Assembly: GCA_015488535.1 (NCBI GenBank) | Contig: WFNP01000028.1 | Span: forward strand, 1-48,401 | Length of the DNA stretch: 48,401 nt | DNA from: Nitratifractor sp. | GTDB lineage: Bacteria > Campylobacterota > Campylobacteria > Campylobacterales > Sulfurovaceae | Reading direction: 5' to 3' | In this document: positions 34,836-45,227 of the stretch, one piece after another | How the letters are laid out: every line of letters begins with the position of its first letter | Numbering within the stretch: the first letter of the stretch is position 1 | The notes under the pieces: generated by a model | Told to the model about the DNA's origin: nothing | Databases searched by the model: none | The model's input: only the letters and a program-made list of their open reading frames with translations | Translations under genes and position numbers: made by a program

Positions 34836-35123
34836 ATGATGCCATTTTCAGATGAAGATTTATGTATAGCAATCAAAAATTACCTCCCATCTATAGAAGA
34901 GTATGTCAAATCCCATGAAGGGACAATGGGCTTTCAGGGTGTCAAAGACGGAGTTGCGTATATAGTGCTAGGAGGCACTTGTAACGGTTGCTCTATGAGT
35001 ACAATGACTACCAAAATGGTAGTGCAGAAAAAACTAAGAGAGTTAATTCACCCTGAATTGGTGGTAGAGAGTGTATTTCCTGACCAAATATCTCAACTAC
35101 CCGATGATTTGACAAAATGCTAA
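34836..35123 (+). CDS. NifU-like C-terminal (Nfu) iron-sulfur scaffold protein
   Basis: 95 aa with the Nfu domain: GTMGFQGVKDGVAYIVLGGTCNGCSMSTMTT. The C-N-G-C pair is the iron-sulfur ligand motif of Nfu/NifU C-terminal domains, followed by the usual S-x-x-T-M. ATG 34836 follows AAGGAATAGTGTT. It likely carries or delivers a [4Fe-4S] cluster. Confidence 0.88.
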   Translation: MMPFSDEDLCIAIKNYLPSIEEYVKSHEGTMGFQGVKDGVAYIVLGGTCNGCSMSTMTTKMVVQKKLRELIHPELVVESVFPDQISQLPDDLTKC

Positions 35124-35125
35124 AA

Positions 35126-35926
35126 CTACTTTTTATTTAAATTGCTCATAGAGTTGCGGTTTCGCTCCTCTTGAGCCTTTTTCCAGTAGTATGGATCAGT
35201 TTTTAGCCAATGCTCTACTGTATATTCCAAATCTCTCCAATCTCTTGCCAATCTGTTGTATAACCATACAAAATAACCCGGATCGATTTTGAATAACTCT
35301 TCAAATGTATAACCCTCATTCTTATATTTTCCAAATGTTACCTTTTCAAGCAATACAGGTGTATGGGTAAGCTCTACCAATTTATCCATATTGCCATCTA
35401 CCTTTTCAAGTAATAACTCTGTAAGCATATAGCACCATACAGCATCACTGAGAGCATCATGTGGATTAAGCTCCTCTATTCCAAGCTTTTTGGCAAACTC
35501 TTTCTCTTTTTTATACAATCCATACTGATATCTTAATGTTTGAAGTTTGTAACCTTCTGCATCTTTGAGCAGATGTCTTGAGCATACATCAGTATCTACA
35601 AGCTTCATCTTTAAATCCAACTCTTCATTTTTGAGCATAGCCACATCCAACTCATTTCCGTGTGTAATGAAGTAGTTTTGTGGTGAATTGTGTTTTTCAA
35701 GCTCCATAAAGGCATCTGTCTCATAAGGCCAGTATTTATCTTCAAGCATATCAGGAGTAATATGGTGTATCCCCATAGCTTCATAACTCATCTGCAAATC
35801 GGTATAACATAAATCATTGAAAATTTTGGTCTCACCGTTATTATCTTCAATCAGTGCAATTTGGATAATCCTGTCTTTATCCAAATCTATACCGGTAGCC
35901 TCTATATCTACAAAAAATCGTATCAT
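35126..35926 (-). CDS. DEDDh-type 3'-5' exonuclease (ExoX/DnaQ-like)
   Basis: 266 aa. Exonuclease motifs are FVDIEATGID (ExoI), THGNELDVAML (ExoII) and HDALSDAVW (ExoIII, with the DEDDh histidine), giving an apparently intact metal site. The C-terminal region VTFGKYKNEGYTFEEL...DPGYFVWLYN is a small domain often found on ExoX-like nucleases. Likely a DNA or RNA trimming or repair enzyme; not the replicative proofreader, which lacks this tail. Confidence 0.88.
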   Translation of the reverse strand: MIRFFVDIEATGIDLDKDRIIQIALIEDNNGETKIFNDLCYTDLQMSYEAMGIHHITPDMLEDKYWPYETDAFMELEKHNSPQNYFITHGNELDVAMLKNEELDLKMKLVDTDVCSRHLLKDAEGYKLQTLRYQYGLYKKEKEFAKKLGIEELNPHDALSDAVWCYMLTELLLEKVDGNMDKLVELTHTPVLLEKVTFGKYKNEGYTFEELFKIDPGYFVWLYNRLARDWRDLEYTVEHWLKTDPYYWKKAQEERNRNSMSNLNKK

Positions 35927-35985
35927 TAAAATATCCCTTTTATTTATAAATCATTTATAATTTTATCCAACTGAGCTTATTTGTC

Positions 35986-36870
35986 TTATACCTCTTCTCC
36001 CCACTGCAGTTTGTCTCTAAGCACTTCAAAATAGTTTCTCTCTACTCTGTGAAGCAATTTGGCTCCCACTTTTGCACCTCTAAGCCTGAGTATATCTCCA
36101 CGGTGCATCTCGTAAGAGTCTTGCCCATCTATCATAGCTACTACTGTATCCTTGGGAGAGGATATACCTATCTCAAAATCTGCGGGCATAAGCAGGGGTC
36201 TTTGAGTCAAAGAGTGGGCGCATATCGGAGTCATTATAAAGGCATCTGTAAGAGGATATACCACAGGACCACCTGCTGCCAAGTTATAGGCTGTTGAGCC
36301 TGTGGGAGTAGATAGTATCAATCCGTCTCCACGATAGATATTAAATAATTCATCATCTATATAGGCTTCTATATTCACCATCTTTGAGATTGTAGGGCGG
36401 GTTATGACTACATCATTAAAGGCATAAAATGACTCTTTTTTATCACCTCTTTGGATGTAGCCTTCCATCATCATTCTCTCATCTATTCTATACTCACCAC
36501 GCAAGAGTTTATCTAAAAAACTATCAACCTCATCTATTACAATATCAGCCAAAAAGCCCAAATTACCGGCATTGATACCAAGTATAGGCTTATGCCATTT
36601 GTAGCTTCTGCGAACTAATGACAAAAGTGTACCATCTCCACCAAGAGATACTAGTATATCACTCTTTTGACACATTTGCTCAAAATTTATACCACTGTTA
36701 TCAGATATCATATCAGCCGATTTATCAGCCAATAATACCTCTATGTCTCTATCTCTGAATTTTTGTTTGATATCCTGATATACTCCTTTTATAGAGGGGG
36801 TTTCAGGCTTCAATATAAAACCGGCTGTTTTTAGTCTCTCTAATCTGTGTTTGCTCATATATACCGCCAT
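35986..36870 (-). CDS. nadK: NAD kinase
   Basis: 294 aa, phosphorylates NAD to NADP. Motifs: LVSLGGDGTLL (active-site GGDG), GINAGNLGFLAD, FNDVVITR, and SPTGSTAYNLAAGGP. Start at 36870 or 36858 (second Met); the ribosome binding site is weak for either. Single-gene unit. Confidence 0.95.
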   Translation of the reverse strand: MAVYMSKHRLERLKTAGFILKPETPSIKGVYQDIKQKFRDRDIEVLLADKSADMISDNSGINFEQMCQKSDILVSLGGDGTLLSLVRRSYKWHKPILGINAGNLGFLADIVIDEVDSFLDKLLRGEYRIDERMMMEGYIQRGDKKESFYAFNDVVITRPTISKMVNIEAYIDDELFNIYRGDGLILSTPTGSTAYNLAAGGPVVYPLTDAFIMTPICAHSLTQRPLLMPADFEIGISSPKDTVVAMIDGQDSYEMHRGDILRLRGAKVGAKLLHRVERNYFEVLRDKLQWGEEV

Positions 36871-36975
36871 TATTTACCATTTGGCGTTACCATAACATAA
36901 GATTACTTCAATTTTAATACAATTAATTCTATATAGATGTTAAAATTACTTCAGATTAAACAAAAGGATATCCCA

Positions 36976-37437
36976 ATGAGAAAAGCTTTGATATTGGCAA
37001 TAATATTTACAATAAACATATTGGCTTATCAACCATCTCAATTATATGGAGAGTGGATTATAAACAGAGTCAAAAATGTATCAGGCACTATCAACAAAGA
37101 GGAGCAAATTGTCCGTTTTCAACCAGCTACTGTGCAGATTATACTAAATACTACTGTCAAAAGAGGCAACTATCTGATAAAAAATCTCAAAATCATAGCT
37201 GATGGGACTTGGAAATTGAATAATAATATGCTTGTATTGGTGCTTCAACAGGTGAGAGTGCCAGAAGTAGGTGATGTAAAGGGCTTCAATCAAAATGATA
37301 TCAATACATTGGCTTCAAAGCTGAGAAAGAAATTTTTAGATGACTCTATAAAGATGTTTAAAATCACTACACTTGATGGCACAAGATTGATACTTCTTGA
37401 TGAAGATGCTGTTTTAGAGACATACAAAAGGAGATAG
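36976..37437 (+). CDS. Secreted protein of unknown function
   Basis: 153 aa from ATG 36976, preceded by AAAAGGATATCCCA. A signal peptide (RKALILAIIFTINILA) precedes YQPSQLYGEWIINRVKN, a beginning like lipocalin/META-type small beta proteins that report a 'remaining' or test value, followed by alternating beta strands. No firm family. The lipoprotein gene begins 2 bases later, so they form a pair. Confidence 0.75.
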   Translation: MRKALILAIIFTINILAYQPSQLYGEWIINRVKNVSGTINKEEQIVRFQPATVQIILNTTVKRGNYLIKNLKIIADGTWKLNNNMLVLVLQQVRVPEVGDVKGFNQNDINTLASKLRKKFLDDSIKMFKITTLDGTRLILLDEDAVLETYKRR

Positions 37438-37439
37438 CT

Positions 37440-37616
37440 TTGAAAGCACTAATAGCTATTTTAATATCACTAATAATTATAAATGGATGCACCACGCTTG
37501 TAACTGCTCCAATTGAAGTAACAGGAGCAGTAGTAAGCACCACTTTAAATATGGCAGGAGCAGCAGGTGGAGCGATAGTCAATACTGTAACAGGTGGCTC
37601 AAAAGATGATGACTAA
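37440..37616 (+). CDS. Small lipoprotein
   Basis: 58 codons starting with TTG at 37440, after AAAGGAGATAGC. KALIAILISLIIINGC is a lipoprotein signal with Cys 17 as the acylation site; the mature part is a short Gly/Ala/Val/Thr-rich segment, TTLVTAPIEVTGAVVSTTLN, ending in SKDDD. The TTG start and short length make it easy to overlook. Function unknown. Confidence 0.7.
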   Translation: MKALIAILISLIIINGCTTLVTAPIEVTGAVVSTTLNMAGAAGGAIVNTVTGGSKDDD

Positions 37617-37655
37617 CAGTTTGGATATAATTGCCAAAAAATTATCGGAGGCTAT

Positions 37656-38972
37656 ATGTTAAGATTTGCTCCATCTCCAACAGGAGATATGCACATAGGC
37701 AATTTAAGAGTAGCATTAATGAATTATATTGTTGCAAAACAGAAAAATGACGGCTTTATATTGCGTATAGAAGATACTGACAAAGAGCGAAATATAGAAG
37801 GCAAAGAGAAAGAGATAGAAGAGATTCTCAAAAAGTTTGCCATTGTCGCTGATCAGACATTTTATCAAAGCGAAGGCTTGGGCAGACATCAAAAATTTGC
37901 AGTAGATTTGGTAGAAAAAGGTCAAGCTTTTATATGCACCTGCACTCCGGATGAGTTGGAAGCTGACAGAGAAAAAGCCAAATCTCAAAAAAGAGCATAC
38001 AGATACAGCGGTAAATGTCTATCTATGAGCAAAGAAGAGATTGAAAGAGTAAAAAAAGACAATATCCCCTTTGTAATCAGAATAAAAAAGTCCAAGAGTG
38101 ATATCAGCTTTACAGATAAGATAAAGGGTGAAATCACTATGAGTCCTGATGATATTGACAGTTTTGTAATACTCAGAGCAGACGGCACACCTACATATAA
38201 CTTTGCCTGTGCCTGTGATGATATGACAATGGGGGTAGATTTTGTAATCAGAGGCGAAGACCATCTAAGCAATACTCCAAAACAAATCCATATCAGAAAA
38301 TCTCTTGGATATGAAAGTGATATAAAATATGCACATTTGCCAATAATTTTGAATGAAGATGGCAAAAAGATGAGCAAAAGAGATGATGCCAGTAGTGTCA
38401 AATGGCTCTTGGAACAAGGATTTTTACCAGATGCCATTATCAACTATCTACTGCTTCTTGGAAATAAAACACCGACAGAGGTATTCAATCTACCGGAGGC
38501 AATAGAGTGGTTTGATATCAAAAATATATCCAAATCACCGGCAAAATTTGATTTGAATATGTTAAGACACTTAAACAGAGAGCATCTTGCAAGAATAGAT
38601 GACAAAGAGTTATCCAAAATATTTGGTTTTGCTGATAGTGAGATAGGTAAATTGGCTAAACTCTATCTTGAAGAGGCAAGCATCATAAATGAGCTTGATA
38701 GCAAAATCAAAGCAATTTTTTCACCAAAAGATTGCAGTGGCGAATGGGGTGAAGAGATGAAAATAATTGCTGATGTCATACCAAATGCACCAATCACAAA
38801 AGATTTCAATGAATTTAAAAGTTATATCATGAAAGAGACCGGCTTAAAGGGCAAAAAACTCTTCAAGCCTCTTAGAATTTTGATGAGTGGTGCAGAACAT
38901 GGTCCGGAATTGAGTGATTTATATCCACTGATTTCATCATACATTACGGAGGTAGCAAAATGTCAGCACTGA
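37656..38972 (+). CDS. gltX: Glutamyl-tRNA synthetase (one of the two Campylobacterota-type GltX)
   Basis: 438 aa class I synthetase. HIGH motif FAPSPTGDMHIGNLR and KMSKS motif KKMSKRDDASS are present, with the GluRS-typical LRIEDTD and GVDFVIRGEDHLSNT. Campylobacterota commonly have two GltX proteins, one charging tRNA-Glu and one tRNA-Gln; which this is cannot be read off. Ribosome binding site CGGAGG. The yggT start overlaps its end by 13 bases. Confidence 0.94.
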   Translation: MLRFAPSPTGDMHIGNLRVALMNYIVAKQKNDGFILRIEDTDKERNIEGKEKEIEEILKKFAIVADQTFYQSEGLGRHQKFAVDLVEKGQAFICTCTPDELEADREKAKSQKRAYRYSGKCLSMSKEEIERVKKDNIPFVIRIKKSKSDISFTDKIKGEITMSPDDIDSFVILRADGTPTYNFACACDDMTMGVDFVIRGEDHLSNTPKQIHIRKSLGYESDIKYAHLPIILNEDGKKMSKRDDASSVKWLLEQGFLPDAIINYLLLLGNKTPTEVFNLPEAIEWFDIKNISKSPAKFDLNMLRHLNREHLARIDDKELSKIFGFADSEIGKLAKLYLEEASIINELDSKIKAIFSPKDCSGEWGEEMKIIADVIPNAPITKDFNEFKSYIMKETGLKGKKLFKPLRILMSGAEHGPELSDLYPLISSYITEVAKCQH

Positions 38973-39235
38973 TATATCTGATACATTCTGTTATAAGTCT
39001 ATATATATGGCTCATAGTAATAGCTGCTATTTTAAGTTTTGTCCAACCAAACCCGACAAATCCAAATGTCAGAAATTTGATTATAGTCATATATAAACTA
39101 ACAGAGCCGGTATTTAAGTGGGTTAGAGAAAAGATGCCTTTTTTGATGATAAACGGTATAGACTTATCCCCAATTGTAGTAATATTGGCACTGCAATTTT
39201 TGGATAATCTGTTTATAGGAATGTTGATTAGATGA
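38960..39235 (+). CDS. YggT-family membrane protein
   Basis: 91 aa with two membrane helices. The YggT signature ILSFVQPNPTNPNVRNL....LTEPVFKWVREKMP and the second-helix DLSPIVVILALQFL are clear. YggT proteins are linked to cell division, turgor or membrane-protein assembly, without a firm role. Overlaps gltX and slt (ATGA), forming a tight operon. Confidence 0.9.
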   Translation: MSALIYLIHSVISLYIWLIVIAAILSFVQPNPTNPNVRNLIIVIYKLTEPVFKWVREKMPFLMINGIDLSPIVVILALQFLDNLFIGMLIR

Positions 39236-40809
39236 ATTTAAGCAGACTACCGTCAAGCTTTACCGTCTTGACGGCGGTTGTTTTTGCAATAATATTAGCT
39301 ACAGGCAAAGCAGATGCTACATATCTGCACCCACATTTAAATCTCCAAGAGATATCATCAATGCCAAAAGGTATCGAAAAAGATTACTATATATGGAGAT
39401 TTCTCAAGCAGAAAAACACTACAGCCGGTGAAGCCAAAAGAGTAGCCTCTCAAATCTATTATCCAAATGCCAAACTGAAAAAAGCCTATTATCATAAAAC
39501 CAGACAGAGATTGTATGTCAAAAAGAGAAGAAGAAAACTGACAGACAAACAGAAAAAAGCACTCAAAGCCAAACAGGCAACAGCCAAAAAAATTATTCAC
39601 ACTCAAAACCCAATAAGAGAGTGGAAAAAGTTATCTCCAAAGATGAAGCTGTTTGTATATAACAATGTAGGTAGAAGCGGACGCAAAAAACTGGATCATA
39701 CACCTACCCCAAAAGAGTGGAGGAAGCTTACCGCCACATGGGGTATAGATGGAATGATAAATAGAATTTTAAGAGAAAGACACCCCAAATTTACTAAAGC
39801 TTTGTATATGTTACCGGCAAAAAATAATAAAATCGGCTATAAGACAGAGTTTAAACTCGCTCTTTATTTGGTGCAAAGAGGATATATAAAAGTAGCATCA
39901 GCTCTGTTTAATGATTCAATCCACAAAGCCAGAGTTAGAGATGAGCTTGATAAATCTCTGTTTTGGACATGGCTTACTACCAAAGACAAAAGATATCTCA
40001 GTAAATTGACTCAAAGTTATGAAATAAATATATACACTTTGGCAGCAAGAGATATATTGAAATTGAGATACCCCAGAATTATAGTGCCAAAACTGCCAAA
40101 TGCACGAATAAACAAAAAAATTATTCAAGACCCTATTGAGTGGGCAAAAATCAAAAGAAAAATAAGACAAAACAGAAAAAATCTTGCACACTTGGCAAAT
40201 AGATATGCTTCGGCAAAAAGTGTAGGAATATACAGTTATATTCTTACAAAAGCAAGTAGAGACAAAAAACAGTTTTTTCCTATTCCATATAGAGAATATA
40301 TGAAAAAACTGCCTGTCAAGAGAGAAGCTATGCTATATGCAATAGCCAGACAGGAGAGTAAATTTATTCCTTCGGCTGTATCTTCATCTTTTGCTTTGGG
40401 TATGATGCAACTGATGCCCTTTTTGATAGATGATATAGCAAAAAAAAGAAAAGAGAGAGTCGATTATGATGAGATGTTTGAGCCTCGTAAATCTTTGATA
40501 TATGCAAATTATCATTTAAATTATCTCTTCAAATGGCTAAAACACCCTCTGTTTGTAGCTTATGCTTACAATGCCGGAATCGGATTTACAAAAAGAATGC
40601 TAAAAAGAGGAAAATTATTCAAAAAACATAACAGATTTGAGCCTTGGCTGAGTATAGAGCTTTTAAATAATAACCAAGCCAGAGAGTATGGTAAAAAAGT
40701 CTTGACAAATTATGTGATATATATGAGACTGCTTGGAAGAAGTGCCACAATGATGGATATGCTGAAAGATTTGCATATACCATCAAAGACAGACAGATTT
40801 AGAAAGTGA
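39232..40809 (+). CDS. slt: Soluble lytic murein transglycosylase
   Basis: 525 aa. A signal-like N-terminal helix (about residues 10-28), a very basic low-complexity section (about 80-125, with KKRRRKLTDKQKKALK), a helical superhelix region, and the C-terminal Slt domain: AIARQESKFIPSAVS with catalytic Glu375, GMMQLMP, and YAYNAGIGFTKRML. It cleaves peptidoglycan to 1,6-anhydro products in the periplasm. Last gene of the gltX-yggT-slt operon. Confidence 0.93.
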   Translation: MNLSRLPSSFTVLTAVVFAIILATGKADATYLHPHLNLQEISSMPKGIEKDYYIWRFLKQKNTTAGEAKRVASQIYYPNAKLKKAYYHKTRQRLYVKKRRRKLTDKQKKALKAKQATAKKIIHTQNPIREWKKLSPKMKLFVYNNVGRSGRKKLDHTPTPKEWRKLTATWGIDGMINRILRERHPKFTKALYMLPAKNNKIGYKTEFKLALYLVQRGYIKVASALFNDSIHKARVRDELDKSLFWTWLTTKDKRYLSKLTQSYEINIYTLAARDILKLRYPRIIVPKLPNARINKKIIQDPIEWAKIKRKIRQNRKNLAHLANRYASAKSVGIYSYILTKASRDKKQFFPIPYREYMKKLPVKREAMLYAIARQESKFIPSAVSSSFALGMMQLMPFLIDDIAKKRKERVDYDEMFEPRKSLIYANYHLNYLFKWLKHPLFVAYAYNAGIGFTKRMLKRGKLFKKHNRFEPWLSIELLNNNQAREYGKKVLTNYVIYMRLLGRSATMMDMLKDLHIPSKTDRFRK

Positions 40810-40832
40810 ATTTCAAATATCTGTCTGTCTTT
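40785..40832 (+). terminator. Terminator of gltX-yggT-slt
   Basis: AAAGACAGACAGAT (40785-40798) and ATCTGTCTGTCTTT (40819-40832) are 14-bp perfect complements with a 20-base loop. The left arm lies in the last slt codons and the loop holds its stop. A short U-rich end follows. Confidence 0.6.
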
Positions 40833-40870
40833 ATATAGTCAAACTAAGGTCTGATATAGGAATAACCCTT

Positions 40871-41338
40871 TTACAGTATATCCCGCATCACAATAGCATA
40901 GTGCATCACAAAAAGATTGAGAAAGAATATCAGCATGGATGAACTTCGGGAGAGTATCTGTTCTGTCCTTGTCCTCTCTTTGCCGTTGGTCTTGTAAGCT
41001 ATGACAAAGTGTATAACCGTAGCTACAGTCAGAACAGATACCAACATCACTTTCATTCTGAGAGCGTGAACGATTTTGGTATCTCCGCCATTCATCAGTA
41101 CTTCAAAGAGATTGTAATGAAATCCGAGTATAAAACCTGAACTTAGCAAAGCAATAAGTGCTACCACCTCAAACCAGCCAAATATCGGTCCAATATGGGG
41201 ATAAACCTCTTGTTGAGCCTTTTTATCTCTCAAAGTTATCCCCAAAACAAACATAAAAATTGAGCCTCCAATCCACGATATTGCCATAATCAAATGGATA
41301 TGAAATGCCCACTCATTTACCATATTGGATATATTCAC
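40871..41338 (-). CDS. CopD-like four-helix membrane protein
   Basis: 155 aa with four hydrophobic segments and histidines in the helices (HIHLIMAISWIGGSIFMF, HFVIAYKT, MHYAIVM). The first-helix pattern H-x(5)-WxGG is typical of the CopD/DUF2269 superfamily, which includes heme or copper binding members. Lies 9 bases after lepA on the same strand. Confidence 0.72.
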   Translation of the reverse strand: MNISNMVNEWAFHIHLIMAISWIGGSIFMFVLGITLRDKKAQQEVYPHIGPIFGWFEVVALIALLSSGFILGFHYNLFEVLMNGGDTKIVHALRMKVMLVSVLTVATVIHFVIAYKTNGKERTRTEQILSRSSSMLIFFLNLFVMHYAIVMRDIL

Positions 41339-41347
41339 ATCTATACC

Positions 41348-43159
41348 TTAATTATCAATCTTCAATACTGCCATAAATGCCTCTTGTGGCACTTGCACTT
41401 TTCCAATAGCTTTCATTCGCTTTTTACCAGCTTTTTGCTTCTCAAGAAGTTTTCTTTTTCTTGTGATATCTCCACCGTAACATTTGGCTGTTACATTCTT
41501 GCCTACTGATTTGACATTGGTTCTGGCTATGATTTGATTACCGATACTTGCTTGAATAGCCACTTCAAAGAGTTGTCTTGGTATTAACTCTTTTAGTTGA
41601 TTTACAAATGCCAAACCTCTTGTCCTGGCTTTATCTTTAGGGACAATTATACTAAGAGCATCTACAACCTCTCCTGCTACTCTGATATCAAGCTTTACCA
41701 AATCTCCGGGTCTGAAACCAATAGGCTCATAATCAAAACTTGCATAACCTTTGGTTGTGCTTTTGAGTTTGTCATAAAAATCCATTACTATCTCATTCAT
41801 AGGAATATCATACTCAAGCAAGACTCTGTTTTCATTTAGATAATCCATCTTTACCTGTATGCCTCTTCTATCATTTAGAAGCTTGATAATATTTCCTACA
41901 AACTCATTCGGTGTTAAAATTGTAGCTTTTACATAAGGCTCAAATATGGTATCTATCTTGGATGGGTCTGGTAATTCACTCGGATTTTGTATCTCAATCT
42001 CTTGACCGTCAGTCTGCAATACTCTATATACAACAGTTGGAGCAGTAGCAATTAAATCAAGATTAAACTCTCTCTCAAGTCTCTCTTTGACCACCTCCAT
42101 ATGAAGCATTCCCAAAAATCCGACTCTAAATCCACTCCCCAATGCCAATGAGCTTTCCGGCTCAAAAGTAAGGGCTGCATCATTTAATTTAAGCTTATTA
42201 AGTGCATCTCTTAAATCTTCAAATTTGTCTGTCTCTATCGGATAAATACCGGCAAATACAAACGGCTTGGCAGGTTCAAATCCCGGCACCGGCTCCGCAG
42301 TCGGATTTTTGGCATCTGTGATTGTATCACCTACTTTAAGTCCCTCTACTGTCTTGAGACCCATTACCACAATACCTATCTCACCCGTGGCTATCATATC
42401 TGTCTTGATTGGTGCAATGGGATTTGGATACATCAAATCCAGCACTTGATGCTCCTCATTTGTCCCCATAATTTTGACCATTTGACCCTTTTTGATTGAG
42501 CCATCAAATACTCTCACCAGTGCCAAAGCACCCAGATAGTTATCAAACCAGCTATCATATATCAAAGCTTTTGTAGGAGCATTCTCATCACCATTTGGAG
42601 CAGGTATTCTATCCACAATGGCATCTATTAGCTCTGGGACCCCTTGACCAGTTTTAGCAGATATCAAATTATGCTCTGTGCAATCAAGTCCAATAGCCTC
42701 TTCAACCTCTGTCAAGACTCTATCCGGATCAGCACTTGGTAAATCTATCTTATTTACCACCGGCAAAAGTTCCAAATCATTTTCAAGTGCTATATATACA
42801 TTGGCTATCGTTTGAGCCTCTACCCCCTGAGCAGCATCCACTATCAGTAAAGCCCCCTCTGATGAAGCCAAAGAGCGACTCACTTCATAAGAGAAATCGA
42901 CATGCCCCGGAGTGTCTATCAGATTGAGGATATAATGCTCACCATCTTTGTAATAATCGAGTCTCACACTTTGGGCTTTGATAGTAATGCCTCTTTCTTT
43001 TTCTATATCCATAGTATCCATTACTTGCGCACTCATTTTTCGCTCACTGACTGCTCCACACTCTTGTATAATTCTATCTGCAAGTGTAGATTTACCGTGG
43101 TCAATGTGTGCTATGATAGAGAAGTTTCTGATATTTGACTGTGGCACTCTTTTGGACAC
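41348..43159 (-). CDS. lepA: Elongation factor 4 (LepA)
   Basis: 603 aa ribosome-associated GTPase. G1 [10 protein letters not shown]3 DTPGHVDF, G4 NKID, and the LepA-only C-terminal region [24 protein letters not shown] are present. Start is GTG at 43159, after AAAGGAAATAAT. Lies 16 bases downstream of prs on the same strand. Confidence 0.97.
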   Translation of the reverse strand: MSKRVPQSNIRNFSIIAHIDHGKSTLADRIIQECGAVSERKMSAQVMDTMDIEKERGITIKAQSVRLDYYKDGEHYILNLIDTPGHVDFSYEVSRSLASSEGALLIVDAAQGVEAQTIANVYIALENDLELLPVVNKIDLPSADPDRVLTEVEEAIGLDCTEHNLISAKTGQGVPELIDAIVDRIPAPNGDENAPTKALIYDSWFDNYLGALALVRVFDGSIKKGQMVKIMGTNEEHQVLDLMYPNPIAPIKTDMIATGEIGIVVMGLKTVEGLKVGDTITDAKNPTAEPVPGFEPAKPFVFAGIYPIETDKFEDLRDALNKLKLNDAALTFEPESSLALGSGFRVGFLGMLHMEVVKERLEREFNLDLIATAPTVVYRVLQTDGQEIEIQNPSELPDPSKIDTIFEPYVKATILTPNEFVGNIIKLLNDRRGIQVKMDYLNENRVLLEYDIPMNEIVMDFYDKLKSTTKGYASFDYEPIGFRPGDLVKLDIRVAGEVVDALSIIVPKDKARTRGLAFVNQLKELIPRQLFEVAIQASIGNQIIARTNVKSVGKNVTAKCYGGDITRKRKLLEKQKAGKKRMKAIGKVQVPQEAFMAVLKIDN

Positions 43160-43175
43160 ATTATTTCCTTTAATT

Positions 43176-44111
43176 TTATTTCAATTCAAAAAGTGAATTT
43201 ACACTCTCATTATTTTGCACTCTTCTGATGACTTCACCCAGCATTGAAGCGGTGCTTATTACCTTGATTTTTTCACAATCATTACATACCGGTATAGTAT
43301 CAGATACCACCAATTCATCTATTTCACCGTTTTTCAGTCTCTCAATAGCCGGACCGGATAAAACAGGGTGTGTGCAACATGCCATTACACTGGTAGCCCC
43401 CTGCTCTTTTAGAGCTTTGGCTCCTTGCACCATAGTCCCTGCTGTATCAATCATATCATCAATCAAAATTACATCTTTGCCATTTACATCACCTATGATA
43501 TTCATCACCTCTGATACATTTGCTTTTTCTCTTCTTTTATCTACAATCACCATATCAAGCCCTAATTTATTGGCAAAATATCTGGCTCTTGCCACCCCTC
43601 CGATATCTGGAGAAGCTATTACAGGATTTGCAAAATTTTTGGATTTGATATAATCAATAAAGAGTAATGCCCCATAAAGATTATCTACTGGAATATTGAA
43701 AAATCCTTGAATTTGAGAAGCGTGCAGATCGACTGTAACAACCCTCGTGATACCTGCTGTCTCCATCATATCTGCTACCAATTTCGCACTGATTGGCACT
43801 CGTGGAGCTGCTTTTCTATCTTGTCTAGCATATCCGTAATATGGCACAACTGCTGTGATAGATTTGGCTGATGAGCGTTTTAGAGCATCTGTCATAATGA
43901 GTAGCTCCATCAAATTGGCATTAGCTGGAGCGCAGGTAGGCTGGATAATAAATACATCTTTACCCCTTACACTCTCAGAGATTTGCACATTAATCTCTCC
44001 ATCACTAAATCTATTGATTGTAGCACCGGTTAGGGGCATATCCAAATACTTTGCTATATCTTGTGCCAATTTAGGGTTTGCTGTTCCACTAAAGAGCATA
44101 TAATGACTCAT
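43176..44111 (-). CDS. prs: Ribose-phosphate pyrophosphokinase
   Basis: 311 aa; makes PRPP from ribose 5-phosphate and ATP for nucleotide, His and Trp synthesis. Motifs: [32 protein letters not shown] and the PRPP loop [14 protein letters not shown]. Full length. First gene of the prs-lepA unit; divergent from corA with 130 bases between. Confidence 0.97.
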   Translation of the reverse strand: MSHYMLFSGTANPKLAQDIAKYLDMPLTGATINRFSDGEINVQISESVRGKDVFIIQPTCAPANANLMELLIMTDALKRSSAKSITAVVPYYGYARQDRKAAPRVPISAKLVADMMETAGITRVVTVDLHASQIQGFFNIPVDNLYGALLFIDYIKSKNFANPVIASPDIGGVARARYFANKLGLDMVIVDKRREKANVSEVMNIIGDVNGKDVILIDDMIDTAGTMVQGAKALKEQGATSVMACCTHPVLSGPAIERLKNGEIDELVVSDTIPVCNDCEKIKVISTASMLGEVIRRVQNNESVNSLFELK

Positions 44112-44241
44112 AATAAACCTCTCTTTATTATTAATATAAAATTTGTCGTATTTTACTGTAAAGTTTATTGGTTATTGGTTATAATTCTCCTCATTGTCCG
44201 ATATTATCATCGTTCACTATCTCCAAATAAAGGCGGACACC

Positions 44242-45177
44242 ATGTATCTATTTTCAGACAGACTCTATCACCAGGAAGAAATCAAACTTGATGACAATAC
44301 AAAGCAGGTAATATTTAGCACCATAGATAATCAAGAGATAATTGATTGGCTAAAAGAACACAATTTTCCGGAAAGCTTCATAGAAGATATTCAAAATGAA
44401 GACCAGAGTATCACTTATGAAGAGAATGAGAAATTTAAGCTTATTGTTCTTAAATACTTCATATCAGATGAAGAAGATGAGATGTATTATAATGATGAGA
44501 ATATTGTAATTATTGTAATGGAAAACAAATTTCTCTTTCTTGGCAGGAATAAAAGCACAATCAAAGGTATAACCACCAAACTATATAAAAGATATAAACA
44601 TAATGATACACTTGAATATGTTACATATACAGTAATTGATATTATGATAGACCATACTATGTGGTTGCTTGACAGGATAGATGATAAGCTCGAAGAGATA
44701 GAAGACCATATATTTGCCGAAGATTTAGATGAGCAAGATGTCCAAAAGAGTCTATATTTTGCCAGACGCACTCTCAATAGAATATCAAAGCTATCTATTC
44801 AGACTAATGATGTGGTAAATAAGGTATTTAACCACTTCCCGACTGCTACAAAAAAGCGACTCAAATATGAATTTATTGACCTTAAAGAGCATTTATCTTT
44901 TTCTATAAATGAATCAAAAAGTTATCTTGAACGCACAGGCTATTTACAAAACTTGCTGATGGGATTTTTAAGTAACAGAATGAATCAGGCTATGCAAAGA
45001 CTTGCTGCCATTTCACTCATCTTTTTGCCTTTGACATTTATCGTAGGTAATTATGGAATGAATTTCAAATATATGCCGGAACTTGATTGGAAATATGGAT
45101 ATTTGTTGGTTTGGATACTCAATATATTGATTGGCTGGTTTATTTTCAAGTGGCTCAAAAAGAATAAATGGATATGA
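44242..45177 (+). CDS. corA: CorA-family Mg2+/divalent cation channel
   Basis: 311 aa. A large cytoplasmic N-terminal domain and long helix lead to two C-terminal membrane helices with the diagnostic loop NYGMNFKYMPE (GMN motif) and a basic tail KWLKKNKWI. The frame opens at 44194, but ATG 44242 follows AAAGGCGGACACC and is preferred. Imports Mg2+ or related ions. Confidence 0.94.
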   Translation: MYLFSDRLYHQEEIKLDDNTKQVIFSTIDNQEIIDWLKEHNFPESFIEDIQNEDQSITYEENEKFKLIVLKYFISDEEDEMYYNDENIVIIVMENKFLFLGRNKSTIKGITTKLYKRYKHNDTLEYVTYTVIDIMIDHTMWLLDRIDDKLEEIEDHIFAEDLDEQDVQKSLYFARRTLNRISKLSIQTNDVVNKVFNHFPTATKKRLKYEFIDLKEHLSFSINESKSYLERTGYLQNLLMGFLSNRMNQAMQRLAAISLIFLPLTFIVGNYGMNFKYMPELDWKYGYLLVWILNILIGWFIFKWLKKNKWI

Positions 45178-45193
45178 ATTAGCTAAAATCTGT

Positions 45194-45199
45194 TATAAT
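45194..45199 (+). promoter_or_regulatory. aspS -10 box
   Basis: TATAAT followed by CGCG, the same TATAATCGCG text as at the rpsB promoter (minus strand, 34401-34406), 28 bases before the aspS start. No strong -35 box, as is common in Campylobacterota. Confidence 0.55.
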
Positions 45200-45227
45200 C
45201 GCGCAAAATTAAAAGATAGGATTTGCA

